The position numbers and the translations under genes are program-made. Of a stretch of DNA of 64,000 nt, positions 1 through 10,200 are shown piece after piece; position 1 is the first letter of the stretch; each line of letters starts with the position of its first letter. The notes beneath the pieces were generated by a model, which saw only the letters and a list, made by a program, of their open reading frames with translations, had not been told where the DNA came from and searched no databases. This stretch comes from Amphibalanus amphitrite. Lineage: Eukaryota > Arthropoda > Thecostraca > Balanomorpha > Balanidae. Where the stretch lies: the NCBI RefSeq assembly GCF_019059575.1, contig NW_024882039.1:248001-312000 (forward strand). Direction: 5' to 3'.

Positions 1-772
1 CTCTGTCCCCTAAAGAAAGGATGTAAGCTGATGACGTAATATTTATTCATATGCCCTCTTGGTTGAATTTGAATTTTCTTGTAGTGAATAACACTCACAG
101 TGTTGATTTCAATTGGAATTTGATATTGTGCTGGATGATTTTTATCAATAAAATCATTCACGAGGCAGTAGTTTGCAGTCCTAAAACCTTTTATGCTGTG
201 TTTTAATCAGCTGGTTAAAAACTGTGTTATGGCGCATCTGTTTCGAAATCCTTTGTAACCTTGTGTTTGTTCCCGCGTTTGAGATGGAGGAGGATATTAT
301 ATCGTTTTTATACATATTATTTGGTAACTTCTCAGGACAAGTGAGTTATTAACACATATTTTTACATGATTCGTATCCCACTCACGAGCCAGCAAGCCAT
401 GGCGGATAGGATGGCCTTGGCGGATAGGAAAAGCAGATGTTGATCTCGCTTCCTCAGTTAGGAACATGGCCGAATCTGTAGTTTTTTATATTGTGATTTG
501 AGACTATCTATAGTTTATTATTTGGTTGGTACCTGCAACGTTTTAGGAGAATGTGGAAAAACGCTTGTGGTAAACTGTGCAGTCTTCCAAAACACATTTC
601 TGTAATTCAAGTTCTTTTTGTCCTTGCTTTTTTGATGAATGTGTTAATGTATTTTGTAGGCAATACCTCTTGGATTACCTACAGGTTATAATTTAACAGC
701 TGTAGACTGGAATTGAGTTTCAAAATTGTGGTATGTGTGGGGCCAACTCAGCCAAAATCAGGCTGCTGGTAG

Positions 773-2850
773 CAAGGCTATAGAACTCCAGGTAAGGACA
801 CCAGCCGTTTGACCTTGAACGCCGCCGGCCGGCCGATGACGTCATTGGAGGCAAGCCGGCTCGGCGGACACACAGGGCGAATGCATAACGGAGGGGCGTT
901 GGAACGTTGCGGGAGCCAGGGAGATATTTTAAAGTGGTTGCATACCACCATTGTTTGTTAATTGATCTACAGGCTGCATCCTTTTAAACCTCGATACATC
1001 GTAGGCCTGGATGGTGCGTACATTCGTGGAACGATCACCCCGTCCGACGTCCGTGGTCGAAGCTGTCATAGTAAAGACACTAAGACGGGTGCAATAACGG
1101 CGATCCGATCCCGTCTCTGGCGAATTTAGAGGGGTCGTAAGGACCCAGGCCGAATCTGACCGTCTATTTTTAGGGAAACGGGATGGGTGAATTGACAACC
1201 GATGGCTTAGGAGGAAAAGGGCCACCTTCGTGAAATATGAAGATATCGTTGTTTTTCATTTTGACATTATTATTTTTCATTTTTTTTTTTTAAACTGGTG
1301 CCAGAAGTGCACAATTCGCTAAAAAGTATTTAAAACTATTTAACATATTGGTACTATGTTGATACTCTATACGGCACCTACTGTATGATGGCATAGCGAT
1401 GACGTCACACTCAAGCCAATCAGCGTTCAGAAGACAGACTCGTCGGATTGTGTCAGATAAGCTGATTGGTTAAAGCTGAGCTGGTTGGAGCTGATTGGTA
1501 AAAAAACAAAGCCTCGCCGCGGGTGGCTGTATTGTCGGATAAGAACGCATTCCTGGGATAAGGACGCATTCCTGGCGTATTTCCTTTTAAAATTGCCGAT
1601 AACTACGAATGGAGGCCGAAATCGGCCGTAAGGAGGTAGACAGATAGGTTTTCGGACACGGGCTACAAGATGGCTATCTCAGTTTCAATCCCCATGTTAA
1701 AGGTGGCCCTTTTCCTTTAAGAGATGATGAGAAGGGATCCCGTCGTCGATTGTTGTTTGACAGACAACACATGTTGTACTGGGCGTATGACCATCAGAGG
1801 TAATGCCTGAACGTAGGCAAGCATAATTGGCCTGTCATATTGTTTAGGAATATAAAATGGTAATGGAGATCATTGAGGATATCATCTCTACATTACGGGA
1901 ATTCACTAATTACTACGGCCCATAGGGGCACCGCCGGAGCTGTTGTTTTGCCCAAGTTTTGCCATCGGTCCCAGGCAACTCCAGGGAGCTGCAGTACCCG
2001 GCGGCCAAAGCGGCCACCTCGTCGACTCGCAGGTCCTCTGGGATTCCGTGATGCGTTCGTGCTTCACCCACAAAAGCACGGGCATAGCAGTAGGATGTCG
2101 GGCTAGGTGTCTGTCCACCTCTTCATTCAAAGAACAACGTGTACAGCGCCTGGTCCCGCCGAAGCTCGGTATCGACCGTGACTTATTCACAACTGGCGGA
2201 TCCAGGAAGCGGTATTGGACACTGCGGGGGCTTACCCCAAAAAGGTTTCTCGGAATTAATTTAAAAAACTCGGATTTCGATTCCTTGCGCACTGCTGTGC
2301 GGTGTGATTAACCAACATTTCCTCAGAAAAGTTCATTTATTCTCGAAAATCGATTTCGGGCGCTGCCCTGGTTGTTGGGGAAGACATTTGCCCCAAATGC
2401 CTTCCCCTGGATCCGCCAGTGGCCGTTGCCCCACTCCGAGCTTGACTAAAGACGTCTTCAAACCTCACCAGAAACCGATGGTAAGGTGAATTTAAATCCA
2501 ATAACTCATCTCTGTCTGCCCGCCTAAATATACTAAACATGGTACAGCACCCGGCCCTGTCGGAGCTATGAGCCGATCGTGATATTTTCGGCTTTCCCCA
2601 TCCCAAGCTCGATTAGAAACGTTCTCCTTCCCCACCCGATTGCTGATGTCAATTCAAATTCAATGCCTCATCTCTGTCTGCCCGACCATAACCCATTCAT
2701 TGCACACCGTTCAGCAATCAGCGCCCGGTCCCGCCAGAAGTACCCTAGCGCGCTGAGCAGTTGCCTCCAGCCGCGTCATCGCGAGGCCCCGCGCGGCCCA
2801 TAAATGAATACATTGCGCGAATAGCCGTGTCGCCCCCCTGCTGCTGGTAG
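773..2850. mobile_element. 2.07-kb insertion with 11-bp target duplication, possibly MULE-like
   Basis: Copy B has one GCTGCTGGTAG at this place; copy A has it at 762-772 and again at 2840-2850 with about 2067 bp between. A 9-11 bp duplication is usual for Mutator-like elements. The ends show only weak inverted similarity: CAAGGCTAT at the left against CACGGCTAT at the right, plus a GATGACG/GGAGGCAA block about 60 bp inside each end. No transposase domain is recognisable; open frames near 1906-2311 on both strands match nothing I know. A diverged repeat of about 60 bp occurs at 2480-2520 and 2640-2690. The family is an inference; the insertion itself is certain. Confidence 0.6.
1212..1716. 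mobile_element. Nested MITE with 17-bp perfect terminal inverted repeats
   Basis: AGGAAAAGGGCCACCTT at 1212-1228 is the exact reverse complement of 1700-1716. TTAA follows on the right (1717-1720) and a degraded TTAG lies one base outside the left end, consistent with a TTAA-targeting family. The 505-bp interior is AT-rich and has no coding capacity. Confidence 0.6.
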
Positions 2851-3083
2851 TTTTGGTTGGACAATGGGTGGCTGCTGGGTGGGGCGGTTACTGAAATTAC
2901 CAAAATGTGGCATCTCATGTAGGTGTAAGCCAGAATCAAGAATGCAGGTTTTTTAGTATGCCGGAAATTTGGCGGTTTTTTTGCTTGGGGCGTGGTAGCA
3001 TGCCGGTATCCCAGAAAATTTTTGTGGGGCGGGGCGGTGCCGGTAGCAGCCCATTGGGAAAACTTTGCAACTCTAATACCTAT

Positions 3084-3930
3084 TGATATTTGAGCATGCT
3101 TTTCGCAACATATTGTCCTTTTGGCATCACGATAGGCGTTATCACAGGTGTATTCGCGGCCATTGGGGCGACGTAAGAAAAGAAGAAAACAACTGGCCCC
3201 AAGAACTTTAAATTATCAGTTAGCATGCACCTTTTCCTTGATATGTAGAGAATTTACCATTAATTGTTAGAGAAAATTGCATTTAAAATCTTCCATTTAT
3301 GCTTTTTACATCGTTTGCACAATATGTTCTTTTACTAAGCTAGAAACACTAATTAGAAATAGTTCCTGCATCATCAAGAACAATAGGGCAGGCTTGAAGT
3401 GAATACAATAATATAAACGGTTTTGTAATCTATGTGAAGACACATACATTAGGCACTTCTAAAATTGCCTGTGGAAATATTGAAGGCAAAAGTTCAACTT
3501 TTTCACAAGACGGATGTCTATAAACCTATTCAACGTGTGACAACTCAGCCGGTATTTCGTCGCCTAAAGCCCAGCTTTCCCTAGTGACCGATAGAGGCGC
3601 TGCTATCGATGTCCACCCGTGCCGCGTAACGAACCTTTCACCGGAAAACGAAAAAAACCTGCCTATGATTTCAAGAATGTCTTGGACAGCTCGTTGAATC
3701 AAAAATTATTACACTTTTACAAGACGCAATTTTGAAACGGGCCATCGGGCGATTTCAATAAAAATTACATTTTTGGAATTAACTCGCCGTCAGCTTTCGA
3801 ATAGTACATTTCGTTTCTTTTGTGGATGAAATGACTCCGACGCACCGTGTACTTTGAGCCGTGCGCATCTTTCAATCTCCTCAGGATGGTGCCGTTGGAC
3901 CCCCTCCCCGCCCTACCCCCATGAGCTGAG
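3084..3930. other. Unassigned sequence shared by both copies
   Basis: AT-rich at first, then mixed. I see no ORF with recognisable domains, no RNA gene and no clear repeat ends. Copy B carries the same sequence at 44132-44978. Confidence 0.5.
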
Positions 3931-3933
3931 CGT

Positions 3934-4577
3934 AGGCCTGGTCGGAATCGGCTGACAGAACTTTGTCAGCCGAGAATAAGCCCCGCCCACACCACGCTGC
4001 TGACGGGCTTGTTCATAATCGGCTGACAGGAAACGTCAGCCCAGATGGCGCTGAGATGCTAAGATGGCGCTCGACAGATAGGGTTGAGAGTTGAGACTTG
4101 AGGAGAGGTAGCATTTTCGCGCTTTTTTCAACGACTATCTTCCGTTAGTCGTTACATTATATTTCTGAGGTTTATTTGCCGAGGCTATAGAAAAAATTAC
4201 AGGATTGATAATTGAGGCGGTGCTGTCATTCCGATTTGTAGGTACTGTTTTCAGGCTGACTCGCACATTGCGCCATGAAAAAGAAATAATTGCTATCTTT
4301 CGCGAAAAATATTTAATACAAAATACGTCAAAAACATCGTATATAAAAACTAACCACCTGCACTATAAAGCTGCGCTTTGACTTACATGCGCCACTTTCG
4401 AGCCACTTTGAATTTCGGCTGACGTGCTGCTGCCTTCTCCCAGCAGCCGAAAAGCCGGCTGTCAGCAGAGGTATGACGTCACAGCGCGGGAAGGCGTGAT
4501 ACGTCATCAATGTCTCAACCAATCAGGGGCTTGGATCTCAGCTGACAACAGCACAGCAGCCGATTCCGACCAGGCCT
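3934..4577. mobile_element. 644-bp TIR element specific to copy A
   Basis: AGGCCTGGTCGGAATCGGCT at the left end is mirrored at the right end (4558-4577). Flanking CGT occurs at 3931-3933 and 4578-4580, while copy B has one CGT at 44979-44981. This gives a 3-bp (CGT) or 4-bp (CGTA) target duplication depending on whether the terminal A belongs to the element. A 3-bp duplication would suit PIF/Harbinger or a related superfamily. Subterminal copies of TCGGCTGACA occur in both orientations inside. It is non-coding. Confidence 0.75.
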
Positions 4578-4580
4578 CGT

Positions 4581-5406
4581 ATCTGGCGGCCTAGCCGCGT
4601 CATAGTGACGTCACCAGTCGGGGCGGGGCGACTCCCGCAGAGGACCAGTAGCGGCTCGCGGCGGCGGGGTCACGTGCTCGGCGGCACAGCTGCCTCACAG
4701 GGGCGGTCACCGGCCGGGCGGGCGGTCGCCGGCCGCGGACCGCCCAGTCGCCCGCCAGCGGACGCCGGCAGCGGGCGAGCAGCGCTCTGCTGCCCTGTTT
4801 CTAGCAATTTACTTCGTTGTTCTGCTCCACTTTCCACTCGCGCTCGGTTATTCTGTTTCTAGCAATTTATACAGTTCTGCTCCGCTTTCCACTCGCGCTC
4901 GGCTTTTCTATTTCTAATTTACGCATTGGTGTCGGCTGGCGGTGTCGCTCTGTGGGCAGCTGCGGTCCCAGCGAGCTCTAGGGTAGGCTACTGGTCGGAC
5001 CATGCGGCAGGGGGCACGCCCGGAGCTGGCCGAGCTACCCCGCTGTCAGCGTGGTGACTGAACATACATATTCTGTTAAAATGACTGAATAATAATTAGC
5101 TACTTCTAATAAAATTGCACGTTTGGTTCGAGCTGCCTCGAAGGGCGTGCCACGTCACTGGTAGGGGCGAGTTGCAGCCGCCCGGGGCCAGCGTAGGGTG
5201 CGCCTCGGTTGTCCGGTGGATGGTGTCTTCGGTCTGGAGGCGCTGCGCCTCCAGCTCTGAGAGACGCCGCTACAGCTCCCCTCCATCTCCATTCTCCCCT
5301 TCCATCCTGGCTCTCGCTGACGGCGGTGACGTCGCCCTTGCTGGCGGTGACGCTGTGGCGCCTTGGGCAAGCTGTGGCCCGAAGCACCCCGCCAGGCTGA
5401 CTATAC
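4581..5406. other. GC- and CpG-rich stretch with a short tandem duplication
   Basis: Very GC-rich at 4590-4790 and 5150-5400. A block of roughly 57 bp (TGTTTCTAGCAATTTA through CCACTCGCGCTCGG) is repeated in tandem at about 4796-4911, with a third degraded start after it. Overlapping open frames on both strands here are what CpG-rich DNA gives by chance and match nothing. The stretch ends at the insertion site of the Gypsy element. Copy B equivalent: 44982-45807. Confidence 0.5.
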
Positions 5407-5984
5407 TGTTATGTTGTTATGTTATGTCGTTGTTATCTTGTCTCTGTACCTATTCGCTAGTGTATTTGAAATGCCGCAGCTCTGGAGCGGGTCATGTGAC
5501 CACGGCCGACCCCGCGGTGGCGCGGTGGGCGGCGGTCTGCTGTTGTAAATGTCATCACTCTAGTGTGCCTGAAATGCCGCGACTCTAGTCGGGTCACGTG
5601 ACCGCAACTGACCTCAGAGTCGCGCGGCGGGCGGCGGGCAGTCGCGCGCTGGGTGTCCAGCCGTCAGGGTTAGCCGAGCCTCGGGGTACCGAGCTGGGTG
5701 AAGCCCTGCCTTCCTGCCTTGGGACGCCAAGCAGGGTGAGTGTGCCCCGCCCTTAGGAGGAGCGCCGGACGCTACACACACACACACACACACACACTCA
5801 CACCCCTAGGGTCGCGGCAAACGTTCTGAGCTGGTTTTGTGGCCTGTATTGTTGAGCTCGTACCCATATTTTTCTTGTTTTCGTTACGTCATTTTTGCAT
5901 TGTACTTTGCCACAAAAATAAAGGGCTTTGTTTTTGTCCCCAATTCTTTCTCGCGGCTTTGGGTCCGGACAAGCGGACATAACA
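5407..5984 (+). repeat. Gypsy 5' LTR
   Basis: Begins TGTTATG and ends CATAACA, a 7-bp inverted terminus. U3 holds an imperfect repeat of about 106 bp (about 5456 and 5560), each unit containing AAATGCCGC and an E-box. A CA microsatellite lies at about 5774-5797. A polyadenylation signal AATAAA is at 5917-5922. A good splice-donor match (AGG|GTGAGT) occurs at 5733-5741. Confidence 0.95.
5592..5603. promoter_or_regulatory. E-box palindrome GGTCACGTGACC in LTR U3
   Basis: A perfect 12-bp palindrome with a CACGTG core. A one-mismatch version (GGTCATGTGACC) lies at 5490-5501 in the other U3 repeat unit. Both recur in the 3' LTR (12442-12453 for the perfect one). Such sites bind bHLH-leucine-zipper factors of the MITF/TFE/USF type in animals, so they are candidate enhancer sites of the element; this is inferred from the motif only. 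Confidence 0.5.
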
Positions 5985-6000
5985 TTGGTGTCAGAAGTTA
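5985..6000 (+). other. Gypsy primer-binding site
   Basis: TTGGTGTCAGAAGTTA follows the LTR directly. TGGTGTCAGAAGT is the usual form of a tRNA primer site starting with the complement of CCA; it resembles sites assigned to tRNA-Leu, but the exact tRNA cannot be fixed here. A run of A follows at 6000-6010. Confidence 0.7.
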
Positions 6001-6034
6001 AAAAAAAAAACCTTTGCCTGTAGAGTAAAACAAA

Positions 6035-7198
6035 ATGGTTGTCACTCGCGGCTTAAATGCTAAAGAGGAGCAACCTAACAAAAATGAGACCCCCGATGTA
6101 ATGGCAGGGCAGACCTTGGGTGCTGAGGCAGAACGGACAAAATCCAGTGAGTCGGCCGTTCAGTCAGAGACGTTGAGTTTTCTTCTCCAGGCAGTTGAGG
6201 GCATAAACAAAACTATGTCGGATCAGGCTGCACAAAATGCTGCATTGGCACAGCAGGTGGCTGGAGTGTTCGATCTTCTGGGTGGACAGCTGAAAGAGTC
6301 TGCCAGTGTGGCACCAGAGGCCGCTGGTAACGCAGCGCCTCGTTCCGCTGGCGACGATCGGGTGCCGGTGGTGCAGTCAGTACCTAAGCATTTTGCCAAG
6401 CCCCAGGTCTATGACGGTTCCGTTTCATGGGTCGCGTTTCGGACACAGTTTGAGTCAATTGCCTCCATCCACGGATGGACTGATGAAGAAAAACTGGGAG
6501 AACTGGTGGCCTGCCTCAGAGGTTCTGCTCTTGAGGCATTTGCCCATCTTTCAGTTGATGATCGGAACGATTACGCGCAGCTGATGAGCATGCTGGAACA
6601 GAGATTTGGCTGTGGAAAGCAGGAACCTTGGTTTAGGACTCAGTTCCGTCGCAGACGGCGGAATGCTGGCGAGTCCTTGTCAGCGTTGGCGAGAGATATC
6701 GAGAAGCTTTCCTTTCATGCATATCCCGACGCGTCGCGAGAACTCAGAGAGTCTCTGGCGTGTGATCAATTCCTGGATGCTCTGGGTGACGCGGACTTGC
6801 AGATCATTGTACGGCAGTCTCGGCCAGAGTGTCTCCAGGATGCTGTGACTGGAGCGGTGGAGGTTGAGGCCATCAGAAAATCTGTCAAGGCTGCTCATGC
6901 AGACCCTCATCAGACCACTGGGTTCTCATCACGACAGGCAGAGAGCAATACAGGTGCCACTGCGATGCAAACTGACAACCACAGCGGCATAGAACATCGC
7001 CTACATGCTCTAGAAACCTCACTCAGATCGATTCAGAACCAGCGTAAAACTGCACCTCCGCGTACAAGTGGTCAGGGATGGACAAAAGAGATTGAATGCT
7101 GGCTGTGCGGACAACGTGGCCATGTGAGACGTTTCTGTCCTAGCAGGAATGCATCGCAAACACCTGGCGTCCGTCAGCGTTCGGGAAACGAGGAGTGA
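6035..7198 (+). CDS. gag: Gypsy Gag polyprotein
   Basis: 387 residues from the first ATG after the primer site. Gag forms the particle that packages the element's RNA. Residues about 120-265 form a retrotransposon-Gag capsid-type region (FDGS/W-like start at about 130, then helices with conserved Trp and Leu). One CCHC zinc knuckle, CWLCGQRGHVRRFC, lies at about residues 356-369 and would bind RNA. The N-terminal 90 residues are Gln/Ala-rich and probably helical. The frame ends at TGA 7196-7198, seven bases after a slippery heptamer, and pol continues in the -1 frame. No break is seen. Confidence 0.93.
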   Translation: MVVTRGLNAKEEQPNKNETPDVMAGQTLGAEAERTKSSESAVQSETLSFLLQAVEGINKTMSDQAAQNAALAQQVAGVFDLLGGQLKESASVAPEAAGNAAPRSAGDDRVPVVQSVPKHFAKPQVYDGSVSWVAFRTQFESIASIHGWTDEEKLGELVACLRGSALEAFAHLSVDDRNDYAQLMSMLEQRFGCGKQEPWFRTQFRRRRRNAGESLSALARDIEKLSFHAYPDASRELRESLACDQFLDALGDADLQIIVRQSRPECLQDAVTGAVEVEAIRKSVKAAHADPHQTTGFSSRQAESNTGATAMQTDNHSGIEHRLHALETSLRSIQNQRKTAPPRTSGQGWTKEIECWLCGQRGHVRRFCPSRNASQTPGVRQRSGNEE

Positions 7199-7226
7199 CC
7201 GCCCGCCAGGGACAGCAGACGGTCAC
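7183..7226 (+). promoter_or_regulatory. -1 ribosomal frameshift signal between gag and pol
   Basis: The heptamer GGGAAAC (7183-7189) sits in the gag frame as G GGA AAC, the X XXY YYZ pattern. A 5-base spacer follows, then a 7-bp hairpin: GTGACCG (7195-7201) pairs with CGGTCAC (7220-7226) around an 18-base loop. The gag stop lies within the first stem arm. A -1 slip here leads straight into pol. GGGAAAC is a known retroviral slippery site. Confidence 0.8.
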
Positions 7227-10200
7227 CCCACCAGAATCGTCCCAAAGAGTAGCGGTTCTTCGGAGCACGAAACATCCTGACAGCGTACAGGTAAGGGGTG
7301 AGATCAACGGGAAGTCATGGCCGCTGATTGTTGACTCGGGATCAAACCACACACTGCTCCGTCCAGATGTCTTGGGAGGGCTGATGCTGCCGGAGGTCCC
7401 ACAGGGACTCTGTGACGTCACAGGTCGCCGAACAGCGTTACGTGGTCCGACCACGGTGGAACTGGTGGTCGAAGGACATCGAACGATGCTATCGGTCTAT
7501 GTAGCGGATGAACTTGAAGAACCTTGTATCCTGGGTCTTGACTACCTTCAGTTGAATGGTTGCGAGTTGAATTTCGCCTCAATGCAAATGAAGATTAGCG
7601 GTACTTTCGTTCCCCTGCTTCCGGCTGTGGCGGGAAATACTCATGCTGTGACAAGAGCCTTCCGGGTCAGAGTGGCAGAGACGACCAGACTCAAGCCAGG
7701 CTCAGAAACATTCCTCAGATGCAAGCTGGACGGACCGGGTTTCAATTCTCAGGGGATTGTTGAGTCTGGATTGATTAAGCGGTCAGGGGTTTTGGTTGGC
7801 AGGACCATCGTGGACACCCGGAGTCCGACGGTGCCGGTGATGGTCGCTAACTTGTCCGGGTCACCCGTCCGTTTACAAGCGGGTACTTACGTCGGCACCT
7901 GTGAGCCTGTTGACCCTGTGCCCGCCTTCACGGGAAATGTCAGCACACGGGAGGACGAGCAAGGTGTCCTCCCTGCTCACCTCTCAAACCTGATGGAGCG
8001 CTCCTCCGAGGGCCTGACGCCGGGGGAATGCGCCGAGGTAAGAGACCTACTCATTGCATTTGGAGACGTCTTCTCGGCGGGTGATCGCGATATAGGAAGA
8101 ACATCGCTCGCTGAGCATACAATCTCAACAGGTGACTGTCGACCTATCAAGGTTCCTCCGCGACGATTGCCGATCGGAAAACGGCAAGAGGCGGAGGAAA
8201 TGATTGCGGAAATGAACGAGCAGGGCTTAATCGAAAAGTCGAATAGCCCCTGGTCTTTCCCCCTCGTTCTGGTGAGAAAGAAGGACGGAACCCTTCGTTG
8301 TTGCGTAGACTACCGGCTCTTGAACAATGTCACCGTGAAGGATTCATACCCACTCCCCAGAATTGATGAAACATTGGATGCCCTCTCTGGAGCTCGATGG
8401 TTCTCCACTCTTGATCTTAAATCCGGGTACCATCAGATTGCACTTGCAGATAAGGATAAGCCAAAAACAGCGTTCTCCAGTGGCAGCGGTCTCTCTCTTT
8501 GGCAATGGCGTGTAATGCCGTTCGGGCTGTGCAACGCTCCAGCCACTTTCGAACGCTTGATGGAGGTGGTCTTATCGGGGCTGCATTGGAAAGCTCTTTT
8601 GGTCTATTTGGACGACGTCATTGTGTTCGGAACATCATTTCATGAAGAGATCGAACGTCTGCGTGAGGTCTTCGGGAGGATGCGCTCTGCTGGTCTCAAA
8701 CTGAATCCCAAAAAGTGCCATCTCTTTCGGCGTGAAGTGACCTTCCTGGGACATGTGGTGTCAAGCCAGGGTATCGGCACTGACCCTGCCAAAACAGAGA
8801 CAGTTGACAGTTGGCCTGTTCCAAAGAACAAGAAGGAGCTGCGCAGCTTCCTCGGTCTATGCACATATTATCGGAAATTCGTCAGGAATTTCGCCTCGAT
8901 CGCCGCTCCACTTCACTGGCTAACAAGAGATGATGTTGAGTATGTCTGGGACGAAAGCTGTGTCACCGCTTTTAAACTCCTGAAGAGCGCTTTAACACGG
9001 TCTCCCATCCTGGCCTACCCGGAGGCTGGAGGAGAGTTCATTCTCGATACCGATGCTAGCAGCTGTGGCATCGGGGCCGTGCTATCTCAGTTGCAGGATG
9101 GAGTTGAACGTGTGGTAGCGTACTACAGCCGTTCATTGTCTTCCCCCGAGCGGAATTACTGTGCCACACGCCGAGAACTCTTGGCAGTGGTAGACGCTAT
9201 CCGACATTTTCACCATTTCCTCTATGGCACTGCTTTCCGCGTAAGAACCGATCATGCTGCCCTCAAATGGCTTCGCAATCTCAAAGATCCTGAGGGGCAG
9301 CTGGCAAGGTGGCTGACCAGACTGGAGCAGTATCAATTCACGGTGCAGCACCGTCCAGGTATACAACATTCCAACGCCGACTGCCTGAGTCGCCGCCCTT
9401 GTGACACCAAATGCAAACACTGCCACAAGAAGGAAATGCTTTCTGGTTCACACTGCCGGGCTGCTGGATCAGCAACCGTGCAGAATGGCGCGACGTCGTG
9501 TGATGCTGCGGGTCTCGTCAACGACCGTTCAAGCTCGTTGGCGATGGATGTCCGAACCGCTCAAAGAAGGGACAGTGACTTGGCCCCGCTGATCACGTGG
9601 ATGGAGCGCGGCGAGCGACCAACATGGGACGAGGTGAAAGGTGTCAGCGCCACAACCAAGCGATACTGGGCACAATGGGATCTACTTCGCTTGAGGGACG
9701 GAGTCCTTATGCGAGTGTGGGAAACTCCCAGCGGACAGAGCAGCCAGTTGCTGACGATTGCGCCACGAAGTCAGAGGGAAGACATCCTGGTCGAATTTCA
9801 TGGGTCTGTCTCGAGTGGTCATTTTGGGATTAAGAAAACTCTGCTCCGTCTCCGCAAGCGCTTCTACTGGATCAGTATGCGCCGTGACGTTGTCGAGTGG
9901 TGTAGAGTCTGCACAACATGCGCCGCAAAGAAAGGCCCCCACCGCACATCTCGTGCCCCTCTCCAGATCATGAACGTCGGGTCGCCCATGGAACGGTTGG
10001 CTATCGACATTGCTGGACCCCTTCCGATTTCCACAGCAGGAAATCGCTTCATCCTGGTAGTGATGGACTATTTTACTAAATGGCCTGAGGCGTATGCCAT
10101 CCCCAACCAAGAGGCAACTACGATAGCTCAAGTATTGGTTAACGAGTTTTTCTCGCGGTTCGGTGTTCCCTATGAGATCCATTCCGACCAAGGCCGCAAT

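Larger units (their letters stand above)
1..3075. mobile_element. Non-autonomous hAT-type element, left end outside window
   Basis: This is the right part of the element seen complete at 42415-44123. The right terminus (TTTGCAACTCTA) ends at 3075 and is followed by the 8-bp target duplication ATACCTAT at 3076-3083. An 8-bp duplication and a TAGAGTTGC terminus are typical of hAT. No transposase is recognisable. The element is interrupted by the insertion at 773-2850, which copy B lacks. Confidence 0.8.

Noticed and set aside
5106-5588. Overlapping open frames on both strands in the GC-rich flank and LTR
   Set aside because: They cross the LTR boundary, lack any domain and are explained by CpG-rich composition.
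5774-5797. CA microsatellite as an independent feature
   Set aside because: It is part of the LTR; its only interest is that it is the one difference seen between the two LTRs.
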